Assembly (NCBI RefSeq): GCF_030622045.1
Contig: NZ_CP130886.1
Location: 2,555,557-2,619,556, forward strand
Source: Planctellipticum variicoloris
GTDB taxonomy: Bacteria > Planctomycetota > Planctomycetia > Planctomycetales > Planctomycetaceae
Length of the DNA: 64,000 nt
Direction: 5' to 3'
Below, in pieces: positions 42,550-52,265 of the stretch (positions are counted from its first letter, which is position 1; each line of letters starts with the position of its first letter). A program made the position numbers and the translations under genes. Under the pieces are notes generated by a model. It was not told where the DNA came from. It searched no databases and saw nothing but the letters and a program-made list of their open reading frames with translations.

Positions 42550-45168
42550 ATGAGCGACCTCAACCAGATTCACACGGCGTTGGACCGCCTCTTCAACCAG
42601 GACGGCCAGCGGATCGTCTTTTGGAACGATCCCGACCGGGAGTTCCTCAATCTCCTCCCGTTCCTCAGCCTGGATGGCGTGACGACGCTCCGGCTCGACG
42701 AAGTCGGGGCGTTGGAAGCGAAGATCCGCCTCGAACGGGAAGTCCCGACGGGCAAGTTCCTCCTCTATGCCCCCACCGAGGAACCCGATCCGCAGGAGGA
42801 CTGGCTCCTCGACGTCCGACTCTACAGTGAAGGCTTCCGGGCCGACCGGGCCTCGATTCTGCTGCAGGAGCTGGGGCTCCTGACGCTGAGCCTCCGCGAG
42901 CACCTGCTGAAGTACCGCAAGTTCTTCGACGCCAAGGAGCGCCTTCAGAAGCTGAAGTCGCTCGTCAACCCGGACGACGCCGCCCCCGATCTCGACCGCA
43001 AGATGATGGCCGTGGTCGCCCGCGCCGACCAGCCGGAACTGTTCAATCTCGTCCGCACGCTCTTTCACGCCTTTCTGGAAGCTGGCGGCGAAGTCGACTT
43101 GGACGAGCCGCCGGCCGCCTGGGGACTGATGGAAAAGTTCGACCTCGACCAACCGTTCTGGCAGATGGTCAAAGCCAGCTTCGGCTACGAAGACGACAAT
43201 CCCAGCCTGAGAAACTTCCTGCTCCGCCTGCTGGTCACCGATTTCGCGTATCACCTCCGCGGCGACGTCCCGCAGGCCCTCGCCGGCCTGGTGCTGCCCC
43301 GCCACGGCTGGTCGAACGCCGTGGTCTGCCTGGCCCAATGGCGGGATTCCAGCAGCAAGGGAGCCAGCTACGACCGGCTCACCGCCGCGGCAGCCGCCAT
43401 CCTGAAGCTGGAAGATCATCTCGGTCCGTTGGAAGGGAACCAGCTCATCGACGTGATGACGTTCCTGCTTGTGGAGAAACGGATCGCCCACAGTCTGCGG
43501 GAACTGATCCGGTCGACGGTCGCGACCGTCAATGCCGGGGAAGTCCGGCAGATCGCTCTCCGCCGGCAGTCGGGCCACTGGGCCACGCAGGCCGTCGCCG
43601 GTTCGGACTTCGCTCCCCGCGAAGCCCTGCACGCCGTCTACGAGGCGCTGATTGCCGCCGCCGACTTCTATGCTCTCCGCAACGAACACCAGCATGGATT
43701 CAGCTTCGCCAATGCCTCGGAAATGTACCGGGCCTACGTCGACGAGCTGTTCCGGTTCGACCAGCTCTACCGACACTTCTGCGAATCGGCGGACGTCGCC
43801 GAGGCCCGGGGCTGGAACATCCTCAAGCCGCTGCGGTCCGAGATTGAAGCCCATTACGTCAACGGCTACCTGACCGACCTGGCGCTGGGCTGGGGCAAGT
43901 TCTTCGAAGCTCCCGACGGCCTGCTCTCCCACTGGCAGATCGAAGGTGTTCCCAATCAGTATCGCTTCTACGACCGCTCCGTTCGCCCCTGGCTCGATGA
44001 GGGAGACAATCGGCGGGCCTTCGTGATCATCAGCGACGCCTTCCGCTACGAAGCGGCCGAGGAACTCGCCGCCGAATTGAACGGGAAGTACCGCTTTGAA
44101 GCCACGCTCTCGTCGCAACTCGGCGTATTGCCGTCCTACACGGCGCTCGGCATGGCCAGCCTGCTGCCGCATAAGTCGCTCGCCTGCAAGGGGACCGACG
44201 TTCTGGTCGATGGCAAGTCGAGCAGCGCCGGCAGCCGGGACGCGATTTTGCAGTCGGTCGGCGGCGCGGCCTGCAAGAGTGACGAGTTGATGGCTCGGAA
44301 GAAGGAGGAGGGCCGGGAGTTCGTCAAAGATAAGCGGGTGATCTACATCTATCACGACACGATCGATGCCGTAGGCGACGTCGACAAGACGGAGGGTAAG
44401 ACGTTCGAGGGAGTCCGGTCGGCGATTCGCGAGCTGGCCGACCTGGTGGGCCACGTCGTCAACAATCTGAATGGCCATTACATCGTCGTCACCGCGGACC
44501 ACGGCTTCCTCTTCACCGAAGATGAGCCAGTCGCCACGGACAAGAGCAAGCTGGAGCAGAAGCCAGCAGGAACTGTTCTCGCCAAAAAGCGGTATCTGCT
44601 GGGGCAGCACCTGCCGGACCACGAGGCCGCCTGGCATGGGCAACTGAGTGTGACGGCCAGGGCCGAAGGAGAGATGGAATTCTGGATTCCCAAAGGGACC
44701 AACCTGTTCCACTTCGTGGGGGGAGCCCGGTTTGTCCACGGCGGAGCCATGCTGCAGGAGATCGCGATTCCGGTCCTCACCGTCCGGCATGTCCGGGGCA
44801 AGTCGGCTCAGGAAACGAAGACCAGGCCCGTGGCCGTGCAGGTGCTGGGAGCCAATCACCGCATCACCGCCTCCCGGCACCGTTTTGAACTGATTCAAAT
44901 GGAACCCGTCGGCGAGCGGCTGAAGCCGATGACGCTCAAGATTGCCGTGTGCGAGAATGGCGAGCCGGTCACCGATACGCAGACCGTGACCTTCGAAAGC
45001 ACTTCTGCCAACATGGAAGAGCGGAAAAAGTGGGTCAGCCTCGCCCTGAAGGATCGACCGTACGACAAGAAGACTCAGTACCGCCTCGTCCTGCGGGATG
45101 CCGAAACTGGTGTCGAGCAGCAGAGCGTGGAAGTGATTATCGACAGGGCTTTTACCGATGACTTCTGA
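42550..45168 (+). CDS. pglZ: BREX phosphatase-like protein PglZ
   Basis: 872 residues from ATG 42,550 (GGGAGA upstream). Core BREX protein with an alkaline-phosphatase-superfamily domain: IISDAFRYEAAEELAAELN near residue 493, metal-binding HD in YIYHDTIDA near 599 and VTADHGFLFTED near 648. N-terminal region contains FWNDPDREFLNLLPFL; C-terminal strands (LRHVRGKSAQETKTRP) are typical. PglZ is required for methylation and exclusion in type I BREX. It now lies downstream of the IS, so transcription may be reduced unless a promoter comes from the IS or upstream read-through. Overlaps brxL by 11 nt. Confidence 0.95.
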   Translation: MSDLNQIHTALDRLFNQDGQRIVFWNDPDREFLNLLPFLSLDGVTTLRLDEVGALEAKIRLEREVPTGKFLLYAPTEEPDPQEDWLLDVRLYSEGFRADRASILLQELGLLTLSLREHLLKYRKFFDAKERLQKLKSLVNPDDAAPDLDRKMMAVVARADQPELFNLVRTLFHAFLEAGGEVDLDEPPAAWGLMEKFDLDQPFWQMVKASFGYEDDNPSLRNFLLRLLVTDFAYHLRGDVPQALAGLVLPRHGWSNAVVCLAQWRDSSSKGASYDRLTAAAAAILKLEDHLGPLEGNQLIDVMTFLLVEKRIAHSLRELIRSTVATVNAGEVRQIALRRQSGHWATQAVAGSDFAPREALHAVYEALIAAADFYALRNEHQHGFSFANASEMYRAYVDELFRFDQLYRHFCESADVAEARGWNILKPLRSEIEAHYVNGYLTDLALGWGKFFEAPDGLLSHWQIEGVPNQYRFYDRSVRPWLDEGDNRRAFVIISDAFRYEAAEELAAELNGKYRFEATLSSQLGVLPSYTALGMASLLPHKSLACKGTDVLVDGKSSSAGSRDAILQSVGGAACKSDELMARKKEEGREFVKDKRVIYIYHDTIDAVGDVDKTEGKTFEGVRSAIRELADLVGHVVNNLNGHYIVVTADHGFLFTEDEPVATDKSKLEQKPAGTVLAKKRYLLGQHLPDHEAAWHGQLSVTARAEGEMEFWIPKGTNLFHFVGGARFVHGGAMLQEIAIPVLTVRHVRGKSAQETKTRPVAVQVLGANHRITASRHRFELIQMEPVGERLKPMTLKIAVCENGEPVTDTQTVTFESTSANMEERKKWVSLALKDRPYDKKTQYRLVLRDAETGVEQQSVEVIIDRAFTDDF

Positions 45169-47212
45169 AACTGCGGCTCCGGATCACGGACTCGATGACC
45201 TGCTGAACCGGCACTTTCCCGGCAAGGTCGTGCGCAAGGACCTGACCAAGCTGGTCAAGGAAGGGGCGAACGTCCCCGTCTATGTGCTGGAATACTTGCT
45301 CGGCAGCTACTGCGCCTCCAATGACGAAACCGTCATTGCCGAGGGGTTGCAAACGGTCAAACGCGTCCTGGCGGAGAACTACGTCCGGCCTGACGAAGCC
45401 GAGAAGGTGAAGTCGACGATCCGGGAGCGAGGCAGCCTGAAGATCATCGACAAAGTGACGGTGGCCCTCAACGAGAAGCGGGACGTCTACGAGGCCGAAT
45501 TGGGCAATCTGGGGGTGGGTCGCATCGAAGTCCCCAGCGAGATCGTCAAGCGGTACGAGAAGTTGCTGGTCGGCGGCATCTGGTGCATCGCCACGCTGGA
45601 ATACTTCTTCGAAGCGGACCAGAAGGGTTCGCCGTTCCTGCTGCGGGATCTGAAGCCGATTCAGATGCCGAACCTGGATCTCGACGAACTCTTCGAGGCC
45701 CGGCAGGCCTTCACCGAATCGCAGTGGATCGACGTCCTGCTGCGATCAACCGGCATGGAGCCGGCCAATTTTCCGGAGCGCGTCAAGTGGCACCTGCTGG
45801 CCCGCATGATTCCGCTGGTCGAGAACAACTTCAACCTGGCCGAACTGGGCCCCCGCGGCACCGGCAAGAGCCACGTCTACAAGGAGATCAGCCCGAACAG
45901 CATTCTGGTGTCGGGCGGACAGACGACGGTGGCCAATTTGTTCTACAACATGGCCCGGCGTCAGGTCGGCCTGGTCGGCCTGTGGGACGTGGTGGCGTTC
46001 GACGAAGTGGCGGGCATCTCCTTCAAGGACAAGGACGGCGTCCAGATCATGAAGGACTACATGGCTTCGGGCTCGTTCGCCCGCGGCCGGGACGCCATCA
46101 ACGCCTACGCCTCGATGGTCTTTGTCGGCAATTTCAAGGAAGGCCAGACGGTCGAGGGGCTGGTCAAGACCGGCCACCTCTTCGCCCCGTTCCCGGAGGC
46201 CATGATCGACTCGGCCTTCTTTGATCGCTTCCACGCGTACGTGCCGGGCTGGGAAGTTCCAAAGATGCGGCCGGAGTTCTTCACGAATCAGTACGGGCTG
46301 ATCGTGGACTACCTCGCCGAATGGATTCGGGAGATGCGCAAGCGAAACTTCAGCGATGCCATCAACAAGTACTTCAAGCTCGGCCGGGACCTGAACCAGC
46401 GGGATACGATCGCCGTCAAGCACACGGTCTCTGGCCTGCTGAAGTTGCTGTACCCGAACGAGGCGTACGACAAGGAGGCCGTGCGTCGCTGCCTGGAATA
46501 CGCTCTCGAAGTCCGCCGCCGGGTGAAGGAGCAGTTGAAGAAGATCGGCGGGATGGAGTTCTTCGACGTCCACTTCTCCTACATCGACGCGGAAACGATG
46601 GAGGAGCGCTTCATCAGCGTTCCGGAACAGAGCAGCGGCTCGCTGATCCCGGACGCACCGCTGAATCCTGGAGTGCTGCACACGGTGGCCACGGGCTCCA
46701 GCGGTCACCTGGGGCTGTATCGGCTGGAGACTCAGGTCACCTCCGGGAACGGCGCGCTGAAGACCTCAGGCCTCGGCTCGAACTCCACGGCCAAGGAAGC
46801 GATCAAGGTCGGCTTCGACTACTTCAAGGCGAATGCCAATCGCGTCAGTTCGTCAATCAAGCCCGGAGATCACGACTACCATCTGCATATCGTCGAACTC
46901 CACAACTCCGGACCGACGACCGCGATGACCCTGGCGGCATTCGTGGCCCTCTGCTCGGGAGTCTTTGGGAAGCCGATCCAGCAGCAGATGGTCGTCTTGG
47001 GCAGCATGAGTCTGGGCGGCAACATCGTCCCGGTCGAGAACCTGGCGGAGTCGCTCCAGGTTGCCTTCGACGCCGGAGCCCGCCGCCTGCTGCTGCCGAT
47101 GGCGAGCGTGAAGGATATTCCGACGATCCCCGGAGAGCTGTTCGCCAAGTTCCAGACCGGGTTCTACGCCGATCCGGCGGATGCCGTGTTCAAGGCGTTG
47201 GGGGTGCAATGA
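45158..47212 (+). CDS. brxL: BREX Lon-like AAA protein BrxL
   Basis: 684 residues. N-terminal region, AAA+ domain with Walker A GPRGTGKSHVYKE at 231-243 and Walker B VGLWDVVAFDEVAGI near 285, then a C-terminal Lon-like domain (HDYHLHIVELHNSGPTTAMTLAAFVAL, GSMSLGGNIVPVENLAESLQVAF). The segment aligned to the Lon catalytic serine reads GPTTAM and the lysine position lies in VENLAES, so the Lon Ser-Lys dyad is not evident; this fits a DNA translocase rather than protease role. Final gene of the canonical type I set. Required for phage exclusion. Confidence 0.95.
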   Translation: MTSETAAPDHGLDDLLNRHFPGKVVRKDLTKLVKEGANVPVYVLEYLLGSYCASNDETVIAEGLQTVKRVLAENYVRPDEAEKVKSTIRERGSLKIIDKVTVALNEKRDVYEAELGNLGVGRIEVPSEIVKRYEKLLVGGIWCIATLEYFFEADQKGSPFLLRDLKPIQMPNLDLDELFEARQAFTESQWIDVLLRSTGMEPANFPERVKWHLLARMIPLVENNFNLAELGPRGTGKSHVYKEISPNSILVSGGQTTVANLFYNMARRQVGLVGLWDVVAFDEVAGISFKDKDGVQIMKDYMASGSFARGRDAINAYASMVFVGNFKEGQTVEGLVKTGHLFAPFPEAMIDSAFFDRFHAYVPGWEVPKMRPEFFTNQYGLIVDYLAEWIREMRKRNFSDAINKYFKLGRDLNQRDTIAVKHTVSGLLKLLYPNEAYDKEAVRRCLEYALEVRRRVKEQLKKIGGMEFFDVHFSYIDAETMEERFISVPEQSSGSLIPDAPLNPGVLHTVATGSSGHLGLYRLETQVTSGNGALKTSGLGSNSTAKEAIKVGFDYFKANANRVSSSIKPGDHDYHLHIVELHNSGPTTAMTLAAFVALCSGVFGKPIQQQMVVLGSMSLGGNIVPVENLAESLQVAFDAGARRLLLPMASVKDIPTIPGELFAKFQTGFYADPADAVFKALGVQ

Positions 47213-47307
47213 AACCGAGCAACATTCACTGAGTCTGGAGACATCGTCGTCGAGTTGTACCGGCTTGGCGAACTAGAAGCACACATTTCATAGTCACCTG
47301 GCAGCAC

Positions 47308-48594
47308 ATGTTAAACGGCAATGGGCGCAGTTCGTCGATAGGCTGGATCGACTTTTCCTCCGAACATCGGGAGAAGGTCAGGACGGTCTTGGACCTGCTG
47401 GGGGTTCCTTCCGTTCTCGACGAGCTTGGGATTGGTGCCATCCGAGATTCATTCTCGGATACGCTCTTTCCAGGCATCTTGACGATCCAGACCCGTGCCA
47501 AGTACTTCCTGACAATCCCTCGCATCCTTCGGGACTACGAGCGGCTTCCCCTCAAAACCCGCCATCGAAGTAGCCTCGCTGAGTACCTGAAGGAGCGAGA
47601 GAACCAAGTCATGGGGGCCTTGGAGCGGAACCACAGGACACGCCCCGAGCGTGGCATCATCGGAGTCGACTTCGTCGGCAAGAAGGGCGAGGTCCAGCGG
47701 AAGCCGTCCTCAGTCTACTGGAATGGTCTGCGGACATTCGGGCTGGTCACGACTTCTCTCTCCCTCAAGGAGTTCATGAGGATCTTCGCCAATCCTGATT
47801 CCGCGCTTCATGACCTCATCGGCTCTTCGGACGAGACCAAGGGTGACGACCCTGATGCGGTCGATGTCGGCGGGCCTGTCGTTCATACAGCGGCCTACGC
47901 GGAAGGCTGGGAAGAGTCCTTGACGCTGCACCTCAGTTTCGACGAGGCCAACTTCTTGGCCCGCCAGATCGAGACCCGCGTGCCGGAGAGCCTGCTCGGT
48001 CAGATCTTGATGGACGACGAGATCAGGAACACTTTCGTCGAGTTGCCGGACGATTGGCGGTTCGCCGAGTTCTGCGAGGGAACGCCGTTCCTTGGGCGTC
48101 TGACGGACGAACTGCGGCGAGTCCTCTGGGCGGCGAACGACTTCTGGCAACTGCTGAAAGGCGCTCACATCCGCTACAACGTTGCCCTTCAGGCGAGGCA
48201 TGGAACGGAGGAGCGGCGGGCCGAGTTCGAGCAGCGGTGGGAGGCGTGGCGGTCGGAGATGCATGGGTTCTCCTGGGACCGCTGGGAAACCGACTTCCTG
48301 TGGCAGCTTGCAAAGAGGCACCGGCGACAGATCAAGCCGTTCACCAGGCTCTTTGTCGCCAACTGGATTGCCGCCGTCCGCAGCGGTACCGAGGCGGTCA
48401 GCGGCCTCGACCGGCTTGTGGCGACACAGGAGCGACTGAATAAGGGGGCGAGGGCTCGTCTCAAGGACAACTCCAGCGAGCGGGTGCCGAAGTGGATCGG
48501 CATCGACGCGCTCGACTACCGGTACTCGCAGGCGAGGACGATCATCATGGATATCGATGACGGATTGACCCGGACGGAGCGGGTCGATGCTTGA
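47308..48594 (+). CDS. DUF6361 protein (first gene of DUF6361-PLD-helicase module)
   Basis: 428 residues. SSSIGWIDFSSEHREKVRTVLDLL and LGIGAIRDSFSDTLFPGILTIQTRAKYFLTIPRILRDYE are typical of DUF6361. No catalytic residue set known to me. Helical middle and C-terminus with many Trp/Arg. It starts 95 nt after brxL and overlaps the PLD gene by 8 nt, so the following two genes are its natural partners. Probably a defence component; function unknown. Confidence 0.75.
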   Translation: MLNGNGRSSSIGWIDFSSEHREKVRTVLDLLGVPSVLDELGIGAIRDSFSDTLFPGILTIQTRAKYFLTIPRILRDYERLPLKTRHRSSLAEYLKERENQVMGALERNHRTRPERGIIGVDFVGKKGEVQRKPSSVYWNGLRTFGLVTTSLSLKEFMRIFANPDSALHDLIGSSDETKGDDPDAVDVGGPVVHTAAYAEGWEESLTLHLSFDEANFLARQIETRVPESLLGQILMDDEIRNTFVELPDDWRFAEFCEGTPFLGRLTDELRRVLWAANDFWQLLKGAHIRYNVALQARHGTEERRAEFEQRWEAWRSEMHGFSWDRWETDFLWQLAKRHRRQIKPFTRLFVANWIAAVRSGTEAVSGLDRLVATQERLNKGARARLKDNSSERVPKWIGIDALDYRYSQARTIIMDIDDGLTRTERVDA

Positions 48595-50416
48595 CTACAA
48601 GAAGGACCGCCTCGACTACGGCGAGCGACTGATCCCGCCGACCGGATACCGCCTGCGGCGTGCCGTCGCCGCCACTTACTCGCTCGACCTGAACACGCTG
48701 CTGTCGATTCCCGTCGCCCTCTTCTACGCCCAGACGTTGGAGGGGATCGAGTCCGGGGAACGGGTCCAGCTGCTGGAAGCGATCCAGCGGTGCCCGGAGG
48801 TGCTGCGCGTCTACCACCAAGAGGGCAAGATCCACGTCCCACGCATCCAGAACCGGCTCTACGGCCTGCTCGAAGACTGTGTAGTAGGTGTGCTCCCCAA
48901 GGACGAGAACAGTTCCTTCCATCCGAAGGTCTGGGTGCTTCGCTTTGAGCAGGAACGGGGACCGGCCCGGTATCGGCTGATCGTCCTGAGCCGCAACTTG
49001 ACCTACGATCGGAGTTGGGACATCGCAGCCACGCTCGACGGCGATGTTTCCGACGATCCGCAGGAGCGGAATGTCCCCCTCGTCGACTTCGTCCGCTACC
49101 TGCTCGATCACCAGACGTTCGACGGTGGCGAGCTTTTCCTCAACGAACTGGGCCGGGTTGAGTTCACGCCGCCTCACGGGTTCAACGGGAACTTCTGTTT
49201 CCATCCCATCGGCGTCGGGGAATACCGCAACCCCGTCGAGACGCAGAAGGGAGAGCGGCTGATCTGCGTCTCTCCGTTCGTCCACGACGCCGCCCTCGAC
49301 CGGCTGCGTCGGAACGTCGTCGGGGAGCGGTGGCTGTTCGGACGTAAGGAGGAGTTGAATCGGCTCATGCCGACGACGTTCGAGGGCTTCCACGCCTACT
49401 CGCTGTCGGATCTGGTCGTCGATGGAGAGTCGCTGAGCAAGGCCGAGGACGGCGAGGGTGAGCCGCTCGAACAGAACCTCCACGCTAAGCTCTTCGTCTT
49501 TAAAACTGGCGACCGGGCAAATCGGTGGTTCATTGGCTCAGCCAATGCAACAATGGCGGCGTTCGAGAGAAACGTTGAGTTTCTGCTGGAGCTTCGCGGC
49601 GCTGGCGAAGCCGTCCAGTTGGAGCGTGTGCTCGACGACCTGCTCGGCCCGGACCGGAACGCCGGGGTCTTCGAGCCGTTCGTCTCGCCCGAGGAGGCGG
49701 TGGACGCCCCTGCCGAGGAGGCGCTCGAACGCCGGATCCGGCGTCTCGAATTCGACCTGCTCCACGTCCTTCAGATCACACGGGCCGAACTCGTCCGCTC
49801 TCCGAACGGGACCAACTACGACCTGATGCTCGATTTCGCTACGGACGGGCTTGCATGGGCCGACCTCGAAGTGCAGGTAGCCCCGTTCAACACGGACCAC
49901 GTCCCGGAACCGTTACCGCGGTCCGGTGATATCGAACTTCGCTTCGAGAACATCAATGAGAGCAACCTGAGCAGCTTCCTGCGTTTCGAGATCCTCCGCG
50001 AGAAAGAGCGCCAGCAGGCGTTCCTGATGAAGATCAAGGTCGCCGGGATGCCCCCGGGCCGGGTCGGCACGATCGTCCGAGGGATCGTAAGCGACCCGGA
50101 GAAGTTCTTCGAGTACCTCAGATTCCTGCTGGCCGAAGATTTCGACAAGGACGCTTGCGTCGGCGGGGACGCGATCCGTGAATCTCGCGACGGGGACTGG
50201 AACAATGGGGCGTGGGGCGTTCAGTCCCCGATCTTCGAGCAGCTCTTGGTCACGGTCTCACGCCGTCCCAAGCGTCTGAAGGAAATTGACGACCTGATCG
50301 CCCAACTTCTCGACGGGGACGGTCAGGACGGAACGGAGATCGTGCCACAGGACTTCTTGGCGTTTTGGCGGGCGTTCCGGGACGTGGCCACTCAGACCGT
50401 GGGAGAATCGGCGTGA
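48587..50416 (+). CDS. Phospholipase D-family nuclease candidate
   Basis: 609 residues with two HKD-type motifs: HPKVWVL...RLIVLSRNLTYDRSWD around residues 111-145 and HAKLFVF...WFIGSANATMAAFERN around 299-330, giving the expected His, Lys and Asn/Ser positions of a PLD nuclease fold. The rest is alpha/beta with a C-terminal helical end. PLD proteins in defence islands usually cut nucleic acid; other PLD enzymes act on lipids, which cannot be excluded. It overlaps DUF6361 upstream and the helicase start downstream (GTG inside its stop). Confidence 0.8.
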   Translation: MLDYKKDRLDYGERLIPPTGYRLRRAVAATYSLDLNTLLSIPVALFYAQTLEGIESGERVQLLEAIQRCPEVLRVYHQEGKIHVPRIQNRLYGLLEDCVVGVLPKDENSSFHPKVWVLRFEQERGPARYRLIVLSRNLTYDRSWDIAATLDGDVSDDPQERNVPLVDFVRYLLDHQTFDGGELFLNELGRVEFTPPHGFNGNFCFHPIGVGEYRNPVETQKGERLICVSPFVHDAALDRLRRNVVGERWLFGRKEELNRLMPTTFEGFHAYSLSDLVVDGESLSKAEDGEGEPLEQNLHAKLFVFKTGDRANRWFIGSANATMAAFERNVEFLLELRGAGEAVQLERVLDDLLGPDRNAGVFEPFVSPEEAVDAPAEEALERRIRRLEFDLLHVLQITRAELVRSPNGTNYDLMLDFATDGLAWADLEVQVAPFNTDHVPEPLPRSGDIELRFENINESNLSSFLRFEILREKERQQAFLMKIKVAGMPPGRVGTIVRGIVSDPEKFFEYLRFLLAEDFDKDACVGGDAIRESRDGDWNNGAWGVQSPIFEQLLVTVSRRPKRLKEIDDLIAQLLDGDGQDGTEIVPQDFLAFWRAFRDVATQTVGESA

Positions 50417-50758
50417 CCCATAACGACCCGACCCTTAGCCGCATCGACGCCGCCCTACAGATGCTTAAGAAGTTCCAGCGAGCGACGGTGGATGTGGTGT
50501 ACGACCGCTTGTTCGTTGAGGGTCAGTCGAGGATGCTGGTCGCCGATGAGGTAGGGCTGGGGAAAACTGTCGTGGCCAAGGGCGTCATCGCTCGACGGCT
50601 GCTGCACAGGCTGGAATCGGGGAACGTTAATCCGCTCCGGGTTACGTACATCTGCTCCAATCAGATCATCGGACAGGAGAACGTCAAGAAGCTCGACATC
50701 TATCCCCAACAACAGTCGCTCGACCGCAGCGTCACTCGCTTGAACTTCCTCGCCCTAA

Positions 50759-52265
50759 CAGCGTGTTGAACAAAGCACTTTTCCGTCACCCGGCCAGGCG
50801 GGCGACGATTGGGGCGGGGGCGACGAGTCCGGCGGGTTGCTCGGCTCGGTCGGTCTGGCTCCGCAGGAGCCAATCGAGCGCGGCCCAAACCGCCGCGAAG
50901 GCCGCCCAAACCGCCACATTCCGCCCCTGCAGTCTCCGTGGCTTGCCAACTCCCAGCAGCTTCCACATCACTCGCCCGAGATTGTGCGCCGCCGTCGCGA
51001 TCAGGTAGCGCTTCGTCACCTCCGTCAGCCCTTCGAGCCAGCTCCGACGCATGCCGCCCGTCTCGCAGACGTGAGCGAAGGTCCGTTCGCAGACTTCGCT
51101 CCGCCGTTTCTGCAACTGTTTCCCCTTCGCCCGCCGGACCCGCTGACGGTTCCCCATCACCGCCCGCTGGTCCTCCGGCGTCTTGTCCGTCCACGTCCAG
51201 TCGTTCTTGCGTGTCGGCTCCGGAATGTAGGTCCGAAAGCCGAGCGACTGGCACTGCTCCAGCGTGGCGACCGAGTGATACCCCTTGTCCGCCGCCACTT
51301 CTTCGATGCTGTGCTCGCAGCCGATGGCCTGCAGGTTTTCCTCCGCTTTCAGCACGCTGTCGACCAGCGTGTGCGGGTCGGCATGATCGGCCGAGCGAAT
51401 CTCGGCGGCCAGAATCAGGTCGCTCTCCAGGTCCACCACGTGCTCGGCCTTGTACGCCAGATGCGTTGTCCCGTCTTTCATGCGGGCGATCTTCGCTTCG
51501 GGATCGGTCTCGCTGACCCATTCCTCGTTCGAGACCTTCTTGTCCTTGCGGTTCCGGTCGAACCGGCGGACCTCTTCGTCACTCGGCTCTTCGCCGGGGG
51601 CGATCACGCCTTCTTCCCGCATCAGCCGGACGACATACGCCTTCCAGCCTTCGCCGGTGTCGCGGCGGACGATCGACTTCATCGCCGCATCCGCTTCCAG
51701 CGTGGTTGAATCGACGCCGACCGTCTTCCCCGACAGCAGCTTCTTTTCGGACGCGATCTTCAGCACGAACTGAAAGACTTCCTCGAACACTTCCACCGGC
51801 AGCCGCCGGCGGGTCAGCGACAGCGTCGAGTGCTCGGGACTCGATTCGTTCAGGGTCAGCCCCAGGAACTCCCGCAGCGACAGGCTGTCGGAGCACCGCC
51901 AGGCGATCCCCCGCTGACTGTCGATCCCTTCGAAATAGCCCACCAGCAGCATGCGGAAATAGACGCCCGGCGGGATCGAGCGTTGGCCGCGAGTCTCGAC
52001 CTGCTCGTAGAACGCCTGGCACCGCTTCTCGATCCAGCGGTCGAAACCGGCCTCGGCGAGCAGCGCGTTGAGCGCCTTGTAGAAGGGATGTCCCTGCGAG
52101 CGGGGCAGCTGCTCCGCCGTGACAAACAGCGGCTCCTGCCGCGATTCCTTCCGCCGTCCCATCGCCATCGGGAACCCTCCGTGACCGCCGCGCCTGACCG
52201 ACCGCGAGAAGATAACAAACCGCGTTCGATCGTGGCAGCGTCAGGGGGAATACTTCAACACGCTG
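50759..52265 (-). mobile_element. IS1182-type insertion sequence
   Basis: 1507 bp with terminal repeats beginning CAGCGTGTTGAA and CTAA target duplications at 50,755-50,758 and 52,266-52,269. One transposase gene on the minus strand. It splits the helicase gene. Family chosen from transposase size and motifs; the exact subgroup is uncertain. Confidence 0.88.
50786..52168 (-). CDS. IS1182-type DDE transposase
   Basis: 460 residues. N-terminal DUF772-like part (RSQGHPFYKALNALLAEAGFDRWIEKRC, IPPGVYFRMLLVGYFEGIDSQRGI) and a DDE_Tnp_1 domain: first Asp in LLSGKTVGVDSTTLEADA, second region EEVAADKGYHSVATLEQC, then a Glu-containing RRSEVCERTFAHVCETGGMRR. Length and layout fit IS1182; no internal stop. 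Probably active. Confidence 0.88.
   Translation of the reverse strand: MAMGRRKESRQEPLFVTAEQLPRSQGHPFYKALNALLAEAGFDRWIEKRCQAFYEQVETRGQRSIPPGVYFRMLLVGYFEGIDSQRGIAWRCSDSLSLREFLGLTLNESSPEHSTLSLTRRRLPVEVFEEVFQFVLKIASEKKLLSGKTVGVDSTTLEADAAMKSIVRRDTGEGWKAYVVRLMREEGVIAPGEEPSDEEVRRFDRNRKDKKVSNEEWVSETDPEAKIARMKDGTTHLAYKAEHVVDLESDLILAAEIRSADHADPHTLVDSVLKAEENLQAIGCEHSIEEVAADKGYHSVATLEQCQSLGFRTYIPEPTRKNDWTWTDKTPEDQRAVMGNRQRVRRAKGKQLQKRRSEVCERTFAHVCETGGMRRSWLEGLTEVTKRYLIATAAHNLGRVMWKLLGVGKPRRLQGRNVAVWAAFAAVWAALDWLLRSQTDRAEQPAGLVAPAPIVARLAG

Larger units (their letters stand above)
40693..42553 (+). pseudogene. Unknown BREX-operon gene between pglX and pglZ, split by IS630 copy 2
   Basis: Starts ATG 40,693, 3 nt after pglX, and reads 183 codons to the IS at 41,242. 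Deleting the IS (41,242-42,428) and one TA, the frame continues for 40 more codons (NLVDSVILYWLDQPDV...) to a TGA at 42,551-42,553 that overlaps the pglZ ATG as ATGA. The intact protein would be about 223 residues: charged N-terminus, LSTLRQFLLNDDAVQFFKIC, a Trp-rich middle and an acidic C-terminal tail (SDADEETTG). No family recognised. The interrupted version would end with a few IS-encoded residues (NHRPRF). Confidence 0.8.

Noticed and set aside
42253-44898. 881-aa antisense open frame opposite pglZ
   Set aside because: pglZ on the plus strand has clear family motifs; the antisense frame crosses the IS border and lacks any recognisable domain.
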